64,000 bases of DNA. Source: Cavenderia fasciculata (taxonomy: Eukaryota > Evosea > Eumycetozoa > Acytosteliales > Cavenderiaceae). Positions within the stretch are counted from its first letter, which is position 1. Each line of letters starts with the position of its first letter. The notes below the pieces were generated by a model that ran no database searches, was not told the origin of the DNA, and saw only the letters and a program-made list of their open reading frames with translations. The stretch covers positions 310,001-374,000 of the forward strand of contig NW_004457644.1 in NCBI RefSeq assembly GCF_000203815.1, in the 5' to 3' direction. Positions 1-11,481 of the stretch are shown in pieces. The position numbers and the translations under genes are program-made.

Positions 1-2344
1 ATCATTTATTAAACCACCAGTTGCTGCAAAAATTGTTTATACACAAGAAGAAGGATTAGATCATCCATACGAAGACCCTGATTCTGATTATGAAGATGAC
101 AAGTCAATCAGTTATAAACCCTTTCGATCGGTTGCCAATGCATTAATTGCAGCCAATTGTAAAGTTGCAAAAGCTATTTTGGTCGTCATAGAGTATGTTG
201 AATTGATTAATAGATAAATTCTAGATTCACTAACCTAGGTTCCCATTATTATTATAATAGAGATGGAGGATATTATCTACCCGATGAAAATTCAGAGGAT
301 GAGTCTCTTGACGAAGATGATTTTGATTGTTGGACTATAACCAGTCACAACACTAAATACTGTCTACTAAGAGTACGTGATTGGAAGACTGATACACTAC
401 TCATGGATGGTCGATACCGAATTAAAAGTCATGAATTGATACCAAACAAGAAAGAGTTGGATTATTATGTTGAAGGTCTCAGTAAGAAAAAAATTTTCAA
501 ATTAATGGCCAACAACCAAGACAATAGTTACGAAAGATACTATCGAAAACCTGCTCTTGTCATTTTAGAGAAATCCAATGTTGAAAAGCAAAAGGAAGAA
601 GAGGAGGAAGAAGAAGAAGAGGAAGAAGTACAACCACCACAAACATTGTTAACACCAGAACAAGCTTATCAAGCATTGGTGGTTAGACTACATAATATTT
701 TGGCAATACCAAACAATGATCTCTTGGAAAGAGATAACCAACTTTTGAATGAAATTTCAAAATACTTGTCTGGTGTTGATAATGTATTATTATATGCAGT
801 TGAAGATATATTATTCAATTTACTACCAAGATATCAAGTTATCTCTACCAATGCTTTCTCTCCAATCATCCCAAAACTATTTGTAAATTTATTTGAAACC
901 CCAAAAACAAGATTAAAAGATTCACAATCTTTAATTGCTAAAATCATTGAAATATATCCTTTAGATGTTATTTTATTGTATGTAAACAAAAAAAAAGAAA
1001 GAAAGAAAGAAATGATTTAATATTATTTTAATTTTTTATAGAATACCAAGTAAAGCATTTATAAATGAAGAAAATATTAGTAAATCATGTTTATCAATAC
1101 ATATATTATTTGATAAGATTAGGCAATTTAGACATGCATTTGGAGGATGGTTAAAAGTGGATCAAGAATTAAAATTACAAACATTGATTACACAATTCTT
1201 TTACCAACTATTACCATCGTTTTGTCCGTGTGATGACGAAAGCTATCTATGCAGTCACTACCAAACGTTGGGATCGATTTTATCCTTTCTCCGACAATTT
1301 ATATTTTCAAATCCAGACATGTTTGTTCCAAGCGTGTTGGAATCGGTCAAAGAATCGCTGGCCAATGGTTTAGAGACCCGAAACAAGATTAGAATCCAGC
1401 TGTTAGCCAGCTTGTACAGGTTGTGGGAGAGTGGTGATCAATTCATCGAGAAACCACTTCAAATACTTTTGGATCGATATTGGAAGAGATCAGATTCACG
1501 AACTGTTGCCGATAATGCAATGACTCTGTTTCGAGAGAGTATTCCATTGGCACTGATACAGTACTATCGAGGTAATGGTCAGTTTGGTAAATTATTGTCA
1601 TTGAATGACTTGGCTCTCAAGGTGTACCATCTTTTCGAATGTATATTACGTACTATTACAGCACCACCAGAGGCAGTGTTTGTATTGTCCAAGGCAAGCC
1701 AGGAAAAGGTCGATCACATCCTACAGACTTGCATCAACATGTTTTCATTTTGTCGACAACAAGGTATACCGGAATTGTCAAATGCGCTGGTACGTGCATT
1801 TCTAGCCTGCAAGTGGCTATCCAACCATCTCGTCTATTCGGTGCCCTCCATCTATGTCGATTTTTTTCACAAGTTGCGTACAGAGTTTTTTAACCCAAAC
1901 CAACAACAACAACCTCTATCATCGCTGCCACTCGACGCACAACACTATGCTATGAACTTTATATACAAATTATCAGATATGTTGTCTCCGACTTTTATGT
2001 TTCCCGATGCCAAATTAGAGTGTTCGGAATGCGAGGGCAAACGACCAAACTGTCTGCGATGGCAATCGGCTGACGACTTTATTGCCTTTCTCCGGTCGGA
2101 TGAACTCACATTTGAGCTCAAAGCCAACCAAAAGATACGATCCCATTACACACAATATGCAAGCAAGTTTGGACTCGACATTCAAATCATCGCACCCACT
2201 GGCAGATCGACAGTCTTCACCAACAAATTCACAAAAACCACCCCAATCATTGTAAATCAAAAAGAAATTACTCAAGTCATAGAACAATTCAAACAATTCC
2301 TTTCACCAGAATTACATTCACAATTAATTCTTTTTTCTTACTAA
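1..2344 (+). CDS. Unrecognised protein, 5' end outside the window
   Basis: Product not recognised. The reading frame enters at base 2. The first visible exon runs to about 192. A short intron of about 193-224 is needed to pass an in-frame stop and restore frame; this acceptor is the least certain boundary. Exon 2 runs to 977, a clear intron spans 978-1041 (GTATGT...TTTATAG), and exon 3 runs 1042-2344, ending FSY-stop. About 750 residues are visible. The N-terminal part is acidic (DPDSDYEDD, later NSEDESLDEDDFD), followed by a Glu-rich linker near 592-630. The rest is alpha-helical and Leu-rich with no low complexity, so it may be a helical-repeat scaffold; this is inference. A CSEC...C cluster (2028-2055) near the C-terminus is the only Cys-rich spot. 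ATG 403 and ATG 1157 lie inside exons and are not starts. Confidence 0.75.
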
Positions 2345-2558
2345 TACAAAAAACAAAAAAAAAAAGAGAATAATAAAAAGTCTCTAAACACTACTATTTA
2401 TTTATTTACATGGAACCAACCCCAAAAAAAAAGAAAAGAAAAATTATCGAAATCTAAATGTGGTTGGATTAATCTAAATTTTAATACTATTCATCTTTTT
2501 CAAATGACTAATATCCATTTATTTATTTATCTTAAATATTTAATTAATTAAAAAAGAA

Positions 2559-3290
2559 ATGGTTGGCAAACAAAAAAAAAATATTCCACCAATCACAAAA
2601 GAGTTGCAAGAAATCCATTGGGATAACAAAGAAATAGTTAAAGCACTCACAAATCTTCCTTTAAAAGATTTATACAAAATGTTTCCAAAAGTAGATCCAG
2701 CGGTGATTAAAAGTAAAAAAACTAATTCTGATTTAGCTTCAGCAAGAGGTATGTATTTTTATTTATCACAGAGGTATTTTGGTATTGTTTATTTATTTAT
2801 GTAAACTATTTTATAAAAGAACTATTTACAAAGAAGAGAAAGAGCCCATCGAAATCCGATGAAAAAGAATGTTCTAGCGATGATGACGATGACAGTGATG
2901 ATGGTGATGGTAATACATACGATGATACATATAATCAATTCCTAAGTTCCCGTATTTCATAATAAAGTGATCCTTTGTTGCAGAAAAGTGGCTGGTACCT
3001 CAATGTATATAAGATTTGAAGCATCACTAAGAGGAGAAATTATAATGAAGTTTACCAATGTTCAAGACCCCGCATTCTTTAGAAATCTAGGTTTTGACAA
3101 GACGTACCCTGAGATGCAGTGGTTTTCAAAAAAACAAGACGATATCATTATTCCTTTCATATTTCCAGAAGGAGTATCAAGAGATTTATCAAAAGTAAAA
3201 AAATTAGAGGATAGCACCTTTCATTTATGGATGTTTGAAAGAGTTGATTGCCCAGAATTATGTAAAACAATGAAACTTCCTGGTCAATAA
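2559..3290 (+). CDS. Small unrecognised protein, three exons
   Basis: Product not recognised. Exon 1 is 2559-2748 and opens with a basic MVGKQKKNIPP stretch. Intron 1 is 2749-2819 (GTATGT...AAAAG). Exon 2 is 2820-2909 and encodes a KKRKSPSKSDEK nuclear-signal-like run followed by an acidic Ser/Asp patch. Intron 2 starts at 2910. Frame is kept only if the acceptor is the AAAAG ending at 2988, not the more canonical GCAG at 2983, so this boundary is provisional. Exon 3 (2989-3290) encodes the conserved-looking part, MYIRFEASLRGEIIMKF then a hydrophobic/acidic mix ending KLPGQ. About 193 residues in total. A basic N-terminus plus an acidic linker suggests a nuclear protein, but nothing visible proves it. 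It lies tail to tail with the FNIP gene at 3335-5442. Confidence 0.6.
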
Positions 3291-3334
3291 AAAAAATATA
3301 AATGAATAAATGTAAAAGTAAATTAAATATTTTA

Positions 3335-5442
3335 TTAATTATTAATTATTAATGGTCTCATGGTTGGTGGAGAAGATAAATTATTAAAAATAATATTTTT
3401 ATCTAGACGATTTGAAATGATGGGAAGCGGACCATTTTGATTAAAGATAACTGATAGATAATAATTATTGTTGATTGAGAGTTTAGGGTGAATACAAAAA
3501 CCACCATACATGGAATGATTCTCGACAATAAGTGTTGTATTGGAATCGATTCTTCGAATGGAAAATACAAAATGGTAAATGCTGCCACAATCAATACCAA
3601 TGGTTTCGATATTGGATTGACTGATAATGTCGCCCAAATAAATTGATTGTGAATGGAATGGTTCATTCTTGATCATTGCATCCAAATGTTTAATGTTGTT
3701 GGGTATGTTGGAATCTGGAAACAAAGACGATACGACCAAAAGCTCCTTTGAAACGGGAATAGACAGTGTGGAAAGAGACGGGCAAGACGGGATAGGTCCA
3801 GTCATGAGTCCTTGGTAAGAGAGTCGTTCAAGTGTTGGTGGTAGAGGTTGAGGTAGGTCGCATGCACCGTCGACATGCAGAACTTTGAGGTGGCTGGGGA
3901 GACTAGTCTGAGGTGTTACACGAGACACGTGTAACGATGTGATAGTGTCTGGTAACAATCCCTTTGTAATATCGTGGTTGTATCCAATTAATTTTAATTT
4001 CTCAACGCTGTTGGGAATGACATGGTCACGCAGCGCATCGTTTCGATTGCTAAACGAGATGCGGAGGGTTTGCACGCGTGGAGGTATGTAACCGGGTGGA
4101 ATGTAGTGTGCTGCTGTATCGAGCTTGAAATGCTTGACACTTGATGGAATGGATCCTACCAACAGACGGTCGCGGTCGTGTTCAAGTGACAGCGAGAGAA
4201 TGAGGTCGTGTACAGTCGGTGGAATAAATCCAATTGGAATAGGGTCAAACGAAAACAAGAGCAGTTCCTTGAACGACGTGGTGATGGGAAGCCGGATATT
4301 TCTGGCTTGTACGCAACCATACCCTCCAAGAGGAGATGTAGTGAACAAAGTCGGACCAAATGGTTGAGGTCAAGTACTGAATCTTCAAACACTTCCTCTT
4401 CACCTTCATTGCCACTGAAATCCAATTGCAAGTGTGTCAGTGATGGTGGGAGGGTATGGCCAGCATCTGGTAAAGGCTGGTCAGTCGTAATGAGCAATGT
4501 GGTCAATGTGGGTGGAAAGACTAGGTCGTCGTCAAACTCGAGGTTGACACTCGACAGATCGAGTGTGTTTAGAAAGGAGAGGTTGTCTAGATGAAGAGTT
4601 GACAAACGGATAGTCTTTTGGTACGACGAAGGAGGAAACTCGCCGTCAAAGTCAAAGTTGAATATCTGACTATGCAACTTGTACAACATGAATGCACGGA
4701 GTGACTGTGGCAACGAATCATGCTCCACATTGATACCGGTCGTTATCTCTAGTTGGTTGAGTGAGTTTGGTAAGATTCCAGGCTCAATTGATCCACATCC
4801 TTGTAAACTAAGTTCCTCTAGTTGTGGTGGCAAGTCACCTGCATTCAATCTACTCGCGTCACCATGACTGACATTTTCAACATAGAGTCGTTTTGTTGAA
4901 GGTGGTACGAATCGTTTCAAATGTCCTTCTCCTCCACAATCTCCTGCTTCAAATAATACATATTTAACATATTTACTATTATTATTATTATTATTATTAA
5001 CATTTATTGTATCTACTATATTATTATTGTTATTATTATTCTTATTTGTAGTTGCTATTGTAATAGTTGTTGTGTTGGGAGAGGAGGAGGAGGAGGATGA
5101 TGGAGGATGGTTACAACCAAGTCCATAGATATGGTCATGGTCTATTAATAGTTGGTTTCTTTTAGATCTTGCTATGATTTCTTTGAATGTATGTAGTGGT
5201 GTTTGGTCTAGTGCTGTCAGAGGATGAACGATACCATGTCCCTTGGTCAACGTCAAATAGTGTATATATTTAAACTTGATATTGTCATTGTGTCGCAATT
5301 CGAAATAAAACCTCTTGCACGTCAGTAATAGACATACGATATCCAAGTTGTCTGTCAGCTGTTCAACGATATTCAATAATATCAAATTGGACAGTCTCTC
5401 TGTTATGTAACATTTTTGTCTACTACTATTATTATTATTCAT
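3335..5442 (-). pseudogene. FNIP-repeat F-box-like gene with one frame break
   Basis: A member of the dictyostelid F-box-like/FNIP-repeat family, like the array at 46-63 kb but 40 kb from it and on the other strand. The N-terminus (from 5442) has Asn/Ser low complexity, then an F-box-like helix pair ending in IVCLLLTCKRFYFEL. A Ser/Thr/Asn linker follows, then leucine-rich FNIP-type repeats (units of about 22 residues with LPPQL, LPNSL, IPPTV turns). The C-terminus carries the family's FSIRRID and YGGF motifs. Two long frames overlap: 5442-4156 and 4348-3335. Aligned to the paralogs, protein similarity passes from the first to the second near 4325-4345, around GGYGC. One base is missing or extra there, with no intron signals and no good slippery heptamer. 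Either a single-lesion pseudogene or a base error in the assembly. Confidence 0.75.
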
Positions 5443-5657
5443 TCTACCTATACTATACTATAGTTTTATCTATCTTATTTATATTAACCATTGGTATCCA
5501 TTTTCTTCTTTCTTTTTGAAAGTAGTATTACTTGCAGATATGAAGAAGATGAACTTCACAACTTGAAAGTGTAGATCTGCTTTCAAAAAAAAAAAAAAAC
5601 AAAAAATGAATTTATTTTTATTTCCAAAAAGTATAATGTATAATAATTATTATTTAT

Positions 5658-6946
5658 TTAATTAACTCTGTGAAAAAGGTTTGTGAATATATTTTCCTTT
5701 ATAATAGGGGATGTTTCTTGTTTAATCTTGGTAATATATTTGAATGTTTGATGAACCATACTTTGATCAACTTCATTGCGCAATTGGGTGTCCAAAGTGT
5801 CTTGAGACAAAAAATTGGTAAAGTTTCTAGTATACTCTGTACACTTTGTAAGAATGAATTCTATAATACCTGTGTACTTTATGGTATGGGTCAAACCACC
5901 CAGAAACTCTACCGCGACTGTATCGTTGCGTCATTTTCAAAAGAAATTATTGCCAGTCACAGCCATGAAGTTACTGTATTGTAAAGGCAGCAAGGATATG
6001 GATGGAATCAATTATTTAAAGGATCTACTCGAAAATACAGTCATCTCAAAGGCCAGACAACAATCGCATTTTGGTTTACAAGGATTGTCGGTTGTTGTTC
6101 TTTACATCTTCCAATTGTCATTCCACTAACTCTATCTATAACCTTGCTGATACGTTCAACGGTGTCTGATGCATTTGATTTGAAATATTTAGAAACCAAT
6201 TGTAAATAAAGGTTCAAATCTTCCTCTTCTTCTTGATGGTAATTGAATAAATGATGAGACTTCTCCAATAAAACCAATACATTTTCATGAATAATTGAAC
6301 ATCCAAAATCTAAACTACAAACATGATCATGAAAATCCATTCTATCATCTATAGAGATAAGATATTGAGAAAAGAAAGGAAGAAGTGGTAAATATTAATT
6401 TAGATCTAATTCAAAGGGATATAGATAATATAACATACCGTCTTTTGGTGCCAATTTGAAAAGAAAATCCAATGAATCAATGATAGTTGTCAGCTGCTCA
6501 GTTGGTAATTTCAATTTGAACAGATCAGTGAATCTAACGATGATATCTTTACAGTTTGAAAATAAACTTTGGTCATCATCATCATCTTGTACTGTTTGTA
6601 CTGATGATCTCTAAACTATAAGTAGCAAGCATACTTTTGTTAATTCAAATGATCTTATATTACTTTACAAAGATGTATTAACCATAGAATCAATTGATCT
6701 ATATTACTTGTACAACTTTCATATTGTTCTATCCATTCTTTCTTTAAAATTAAAAATATTTGATTTGAGGAACACTTGAGGGTTTTCTTTTGATAGATAG
6801 ATATGGAGATTGATTATTCTAACCCTTCAACAGAGTTTTATCAAGCTGTTGCTTCATTGGCTGTCATTGAAAGGTTTACAAAGGATCAGACAATACAAGA
6901 GGAATCAAGCAGTTGCGATTTGTTTTGTAAAGACTATAAAGATTAA
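5658..6946 (-). pseudogene. Scrambled copy of the neighbouring gene 7031-8736, with flipped blocks
   Basis: A degenerate paralog of the gene at 7031-8736. Blocks matching its exons lie in the parental order, but three are on the opposite strand. C-terminal block (-) 5658-5875 (FILTKC vs LILEKC). Block (+) 5876-5975 (GMGQTTQKLYRDC vs GMGQTTQNLFRDC). Block (+) 5978-6126 (KDMDGINYLKDLLE vs KDMDGINHLKGLLE). Exon 3, exon 2 and half of exon 1 (-) about 6127-6760 (CSLDFGC; TIIDSLDFLF; EWIEQYESC). The N-terminal block (+) is 6804-6946, a 47-codon frame starting MEIDYSNPSTEFYQAV with a stop after DYKD. The parental stretch between the GMGQ and KDMDG blocks is missing. No product is possible. Resemblance to the parent is high, above all in the N-terminal block, so the event looks recent. 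Confidence 0.75.
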
Positions 6947-7030
6947 AGGGGCCACTTAATTTTTTTAATATGTTTTCAAATAATAATATAAAGATATTAT
7001 AATACATTTATTTACTTTATTTACATTGAT

Positions 7031-8736
7031 TTATTTATTTACTTGTTCTTTTTCTTCTTGTTTTATAAGAGGAAAAGTATTATCTAATTTTTTAAAAATA
7101 AGGTCTCCTTGTTTACTATCTACAATATTTTGGATTATTTGATTGATCAGATTTAGTGTATTTTGTTTGTCCTTGCTATGTTTAGGTGAAATAGTAAAGC
7201 ATTCTATAGAAAGGACAAGAGAAGTTTCCATACACTTTTCAAGAATCAATTCTATCAAATCTGTGTCCCAAATACAACCTTGCATTAATTCAGTCAATGA
7301 GAGTAGTTCTTCAACTTGACTCTTATGGACAATTTCTTTTGATAATCTCTTTGTAATACAGTCACGAAAGAGATTTTGGGTGGTTTGACCCATACCATAC
7401 TTTAAAATTGATAGTTCAAGTACTTTTAATTTTAAAGATTTATCAATTTCTAGTTTTGGCAAGTATACCGACTCTAGGTATGGACACATCTCCTTGCAAA
7501 TGGGTAGAGCATACAAAAGATCGAAAAAAGTAGAATCCTTTTCATCTGCTATAAACCTCATGACCACTGGAAGATGTAAATAGCCCTGATGACTATAGTC
7601 TTTGACCGTCTCCACAAATGCCCATGCAATGGTTGATTTGTTCGACTTTTCAATGTCTTTGCTTTCAAGTAAACCTTTTAAATGATTGATTCCATCCATA
7701 TCCTTGCCTCCTTTATGTATGTACATATAACCCCAACATGACACTGCTTCATTTAAACTTTCATTGTCATAATCGTAGGAATTGACATTTTCAGCAAATT
7801 CCCAAACAAAAGATTTAATAATTTCTAAAAGTCTTTCTTTTTTCTAGTGTGTATAAATTATAATATTCTCTCTGTTGGAACAAATGGAATTCCATTTGCT
7901 CTTTTTAAAACCTTGTTGATCCTTTGGTTTTGAGTGTCAATGTCTACATCATGATCATGATCAAGATGAGATTTGAAACATTTAGCAACCAAAGTATAAT
8001 AAATACACGTACCATCATCATCGTAAACCCATTCAAGGTAATTGAATAAATAATGTGATTTCTCCAATAAAACCAATACATTTTCACATAGAATGGGACA
8101 TCCAAAATCTAAACTACAAATATTATTATGAAATGCCAATTCATCATCTAAATGATAATAAATACATTAATATTAATATTAAATCATCCATCCATTTTTG
8201 AAAATGTAAATGAAATAAATATTACATACTTTGATCTATTAATAGTTGAAAAAGACAGTCCAATGAATCAATGATAGTTATTAGTTGGTCATGTGGTAAT
8301 TTCAATTCAAGTAGATTGGTTACTCCAATGATTATATCCTTATGGTTTAAAAATGGACTTTCATTGTCTTGTACTGTTTGTACTGATAATTTATCATAGA
8401 GCAAATTGATTGCTTGATCTCTAAACTATAAAATATACAAAAAGGAAGAGTTAAAGATGTATTAACATTAATTACCATAATGATACATACAGTTGTTATA
8501 TTACTTTTACAAAGATGTATTAACCACATAATCAATTGATCTATATTACTTGTACAACTTTCATATTGTTCTATCCATTCATCTTTTAAATCTTGATAGT
8601 TGTTGCAGATATCCGGATCCAACCAATCACATTTTGTTCCTTTATTCTTATTCTTTTTAGTTGTAAACCTTTCAATGACGGCCAATGAAGCAACAGCTTG
8701 ATAAAACTCTGTTGAAGGGTTACAATCGATCTCCAT
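7031..8736 (-). CDS. Unrecognised protein, four exons, parent of the scrambled copy
   Basis: Product not recognised. ATG at 8736 follows a TATC repeat. Exon 1 is 8736-8491 (MEIDCNPSTEFYQAVASLAV). Intron 8490-8426. Exon 2 is 8425-8230 (FRDQAINLLYDKL ... TIIDSLDCLFQLL). Intron 8229-8148. Exon 3 begins at 8147 (NDELAFHNNICSLDFGC). Exon 4 runs from 7843 to 7031. The exon 3/4 junction is not clear. Frame 3 meets a stop at 7858, a CTAG acceptor lies at 7844, and the possible phase-0 donors (GTTTTA at about 7910 or GTTCCA at about 7880) are weak. About 500 residues, helical and rich in Leu, Ile and Lys, without transmembrane segments or low complexity. A helical-repeat fold is possible. The neighbouring copy at 5658-6946 shares all exons. 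The weak last splice site means this copy could itself be slightly damaged. Confidence 0.65.
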
Positions 8737-9247
8737 ATCTATCTATCTATCTATCTATCTCTAGATTACTGTATTATTATTTTTATATAATTTTAAACAT
8801 GTTTTGTCCAACCAAAGATGCTTTTCTAAAAGAAGTGGTTAACCATTAAAAGGCAACAAGTATTTTTATTTGCCCAAACAACTCTATTTATTTATTTTTT
8901 TATTATTAAAAAACCATCAAGCGAACTTCATTCATTCATTCATTCATGTGAGCATGCACAGATAATTAAATAACATACAAAGAAAACTGATAGAAAACTC
9001 ATAGGTTAACATTGAATATCATCATTACGAACATGATACCAATGATATAAAAAGAATGAGCTTCGCGAACACCCCTCGTCATGACGGTTCAAATTTGGGA
9101 AGTTCACAATGTTTTGAGAATAAAAACAGTAGGAGAACCGTCGACCGATCAGCGTTGATTTGATTCATTTTACATAAACATAGATTAATCATAGATTAAT
9201 TATCATTTATTTATATATCTATAATCTATTTATACATACCTTAAGAT
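8737..9247. other. Intergenic, divergent promoters
   Basis: Spacer between the head of the unknown gene (-) and the GST-like gene (+). It opens with a TATC tetranucleotide run (8737-8760), holds an ATTC repeat near 8931-8945, and has a less AT-rich patch at about 9058-9160. No reading frame or RNA gene could be supported. It should hold both promoters. Confidence 0.4.
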
Positions 9248-10160
9248 ATGACAGAAACAACAACTGCAGTTAAACCATTACAATTCTATGGAACCTCTTC
9301 ACCCAATGTATGGAAGGTACAGTTATTGTTAAAAGAGTTGAATGTACCATTCGTATATCACCACTTGGACATTCGCAATGGTGATCAATACAGTGCTGAA
9401 TTTATTAAAGTTAATCCAAATGGAAAGGTAACAATAACAAACAAACAAATAGTGACATCAGGACTGATTCTAACTAATTGTTTCTATTCTGTTCTATTGT
9501 TTAGTTACCAGCAATCATAGACCCAAATATTGAAGGTGAACCAGTACGTGTATTTGAAAGTGGTAATATTTTATTATACTTGGCTGACAAGTACAAACGT
9601 TTCATTCCACAAGATATTAAAGGTCGTACTGAAGTATTGAATTGGATATTCTGGCAAATGGCAAACCTTGGTAAATACATATTTAAATATTCATCCATTA
9701 TTCACATTATTGTTTATTAACTGTTCAGTTCTTCTTCTTTTTATTGTATATTGTAGGACCATCAATGGGTAATTTATACCATTTCTTAGTTTATGCACCT
9801 GAAAAGGTACCATATGGAATCAATAGATATTTCAATGAAGTGAGACGTTTACTTCATGTTTTGGATAAACATTTAGACGGTAAAAATTACATATACAACG
9901 AACAATATACTATTGCAGACATGGCCATCTATCCATGGACCAAGATTATTAGCTTCCTTCCCGATGTGAACCCTGTTGAAGAGTTCCCCAATGTTTCACG
10001 ATTCAACAAAACCATTGGTGAGCTTCCATCAGTCACAGAGTTTAACCAAGAACTAGTCCAATTCCAATCACGGAACCCATACAAACCACCAACCGACGAT
10101 GAAAGAAAATGGATGTTTAATCGTGATGGTCGTAGTTTATCTCCAAACAACAGTCAATAA
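9248..10160 (+). CDS. Glutathione S-transferase-like protein (YfcG/Ure2-like)
   Basis: Soluble GST-fold protein that most likely uses glutathione for disulphide reduction or conjugation. Three exons: 9248-9427, 9505-9670 and 9757-10160 (introns 9428-9504 and 9671-9756, all GT..AG and frame-keeping). About 249 residues. The N-terminal thioredoxin-fold half shows YGTSSPNVWKV at the usual active-site loop, VNPNGK/LPAI with the cis-proline at the exon 1/2 junction, and FESGNILLYLADKY, the glutathione-binding ES pair and helix. The C-terminal helical half shows YTIADMAIYPW, the N-capping box of the GST core. The SPNVWKV loop and the IYPW ending are typical of bacterial YfcG/YghU and fungal Ure2-type proteins, not of mammalian alpha/mu/pi classes. 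The C-terminal tail (DERKWMFNRDGRSLSP) is slightly longer than the core. Confidence 0.88.
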
Positions 10161-10209
10161 ATTAATATAGTTATTATTATTTAATTAATATTGATTTATG
10201 ATTATTTGA

Positions 10210-11157
10210 TTAATAATATTTATTATCTTCATCTTCTTCTTCATCTATCCAATACCATTGATTTAGTAGGAATGAATAATCATAGAGAAGAGCAGTTTGG
10301 ATTTCATCAAACCAGTTGATATGTCGACCCCATTCTCTTGACATCATACTGTACTGATATAATATTCTAAATGCTAGTTTGGATATATTATTGTCTGTCT
10401 TATAGTCCTCTGATAGCTTCACTGACACATCGTCTCTTTTAACGAGGAATGAATCGAATATTCTAAACCTAATACCTTTGTCGAGTAGGGTGTTTTTGAA
10501 TATTGGTAATACCAACTCGCCTGTTTTAGGATCAATTACTTTCTTGTTGACTGTACCAGCTGCAATATGAAAGTTGACATAGATATACATTCTAAGTGCA
10601 TCTCTCATAATATCTCTTAATCCAAACGATCCTTTAAAATCAACTAAACTATCTAGTATTTGGAGTCTGACGCCACGACCAATCATTGCCAAGATATTAG
10701 TCATTTTGTTTCGGTACCATAACAATTTAATGATACTCGACTCGACTGCAAACTGTGTGTAGTTTTGTTGTTTCCATTCATCACCTTCCCAATACGACAT
10801 GTATTGTGTAGCGTTACCGGGGTGGAGAGGTGAAGGTGCACTGTTTCTAGACCGAACGTATGATCGATCCCATTTATTTAGTTGGTCCTCGTTGTGACAG
10901 TCTTTGTCGTCGTACACCATCGTCACCATATACAACTCCTTCTTTGTGTATTTCTTGCGTTCAGACATCTCGACCAACTCGATTGTCTCCATCAACGATT
11001 TAATAAAGGTGGTTATCTTTGCCCTATAAGTGTCCAAGAACTCTTGATACGCTTTGCTTTGTGCAACTTCCCTCTTCTCGGCCATTACCACACTCTTTAG
11101 ATGATCACATTCCACCAATGTCTTCCACGGTATACAACTATTATTATGACATGTCAT
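10210..11157 (-). CDS. Unrecognised single-exon protein, 315 aa
   Basis: Product not recognised. One uninterrupted frame from ATG 11157 (MTCHNNSCIPWK) to a tail rich in Asp/Glu (DEEEDEDNKYY). No signal peptide or membrane segment is visible. The middle has aromatic, basic and acidic residues evenly mixed (WEGDEWKQQNY, FGLRDIMRDALRMYIYV, EWGRHINWF), as expected of a folded globular domain and not of low-complexity protein. It lies tail to tail with the GST-like gene, with about 50 bp between the stops. A start at a later Met (VVMAEKREV, about 11085) is possible. Strong non-random coding character makes it real, but I can offer no role. Confidence 0.65.
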   Translation of the reverse strand: MTCHNNSCIPWKTLVECDHLKSVVMAEKREVAQSKAYQEFLDTYRAKITTFIKSLMETIELVEMSERKKYTKKELYMVTMVYDDKDCHNEDQLNKWDRSYVRSRNSAPSPLHPGNATQYMSYWEGDEWKQQNYTQFAVESSIIKLLWYRNKMTNILAMIGRGVRLQILDSLVDFKGSFGLRDIMRDALRMYIYVNFHIAAGTVNKKVIDPKTGELVLPIFKNTLLDKGIRFRIFDSFLVKRDDVSVKLSEDYKTDNNISKLAFRILYQYSMMSREWGRHINWFDEIQTALLYDYSFLLNQWYWIDEEEDEDNKYY

Positions 11158-11481
11158 CTTTATCTTTTAATTCTCTATCACATTGTTGTGAACAACATGA
11201 TGCTTGTTAAAGTATCAAGTAGGTTGCTTGATGACCCATTCATACTTCTTCCTTGACTTAATTATATTTTTATTTTAATTTTTGAAGACCCAAACTTTTT
11301 AAATATCTTTAAAATTTCTAACTTGGTTTTGAAAGAAAGATTTATAAACTTACTTGACAACACGAATGTCATACACAATATGTAATAGTAGTTGTAAATG
11401 ATTGTACAACTAAGATAGATAGATAGAATAGATAGATATTTATGTTTAGACATTTATGTTTATATATATATAATATAAAAG
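11158..11481. other. Intergenic, divergent promoters
   Basis: AT-rich spacer between two divergently oriented genes. A TATATATATATAATATAAAA tract just before ATG 11482 is a likely core promoter. A short minus-strand frame here (11262-11453) is low-complexity and not supported as a gene. Confidence 0.35.

Noticed and set aside
9088-9100. GGTTCAAAT, resembling a tRNA B box
   Set aside because: No matching A box or acceptor stem at the right distance, and flanks do not fold into a cloverleaf.
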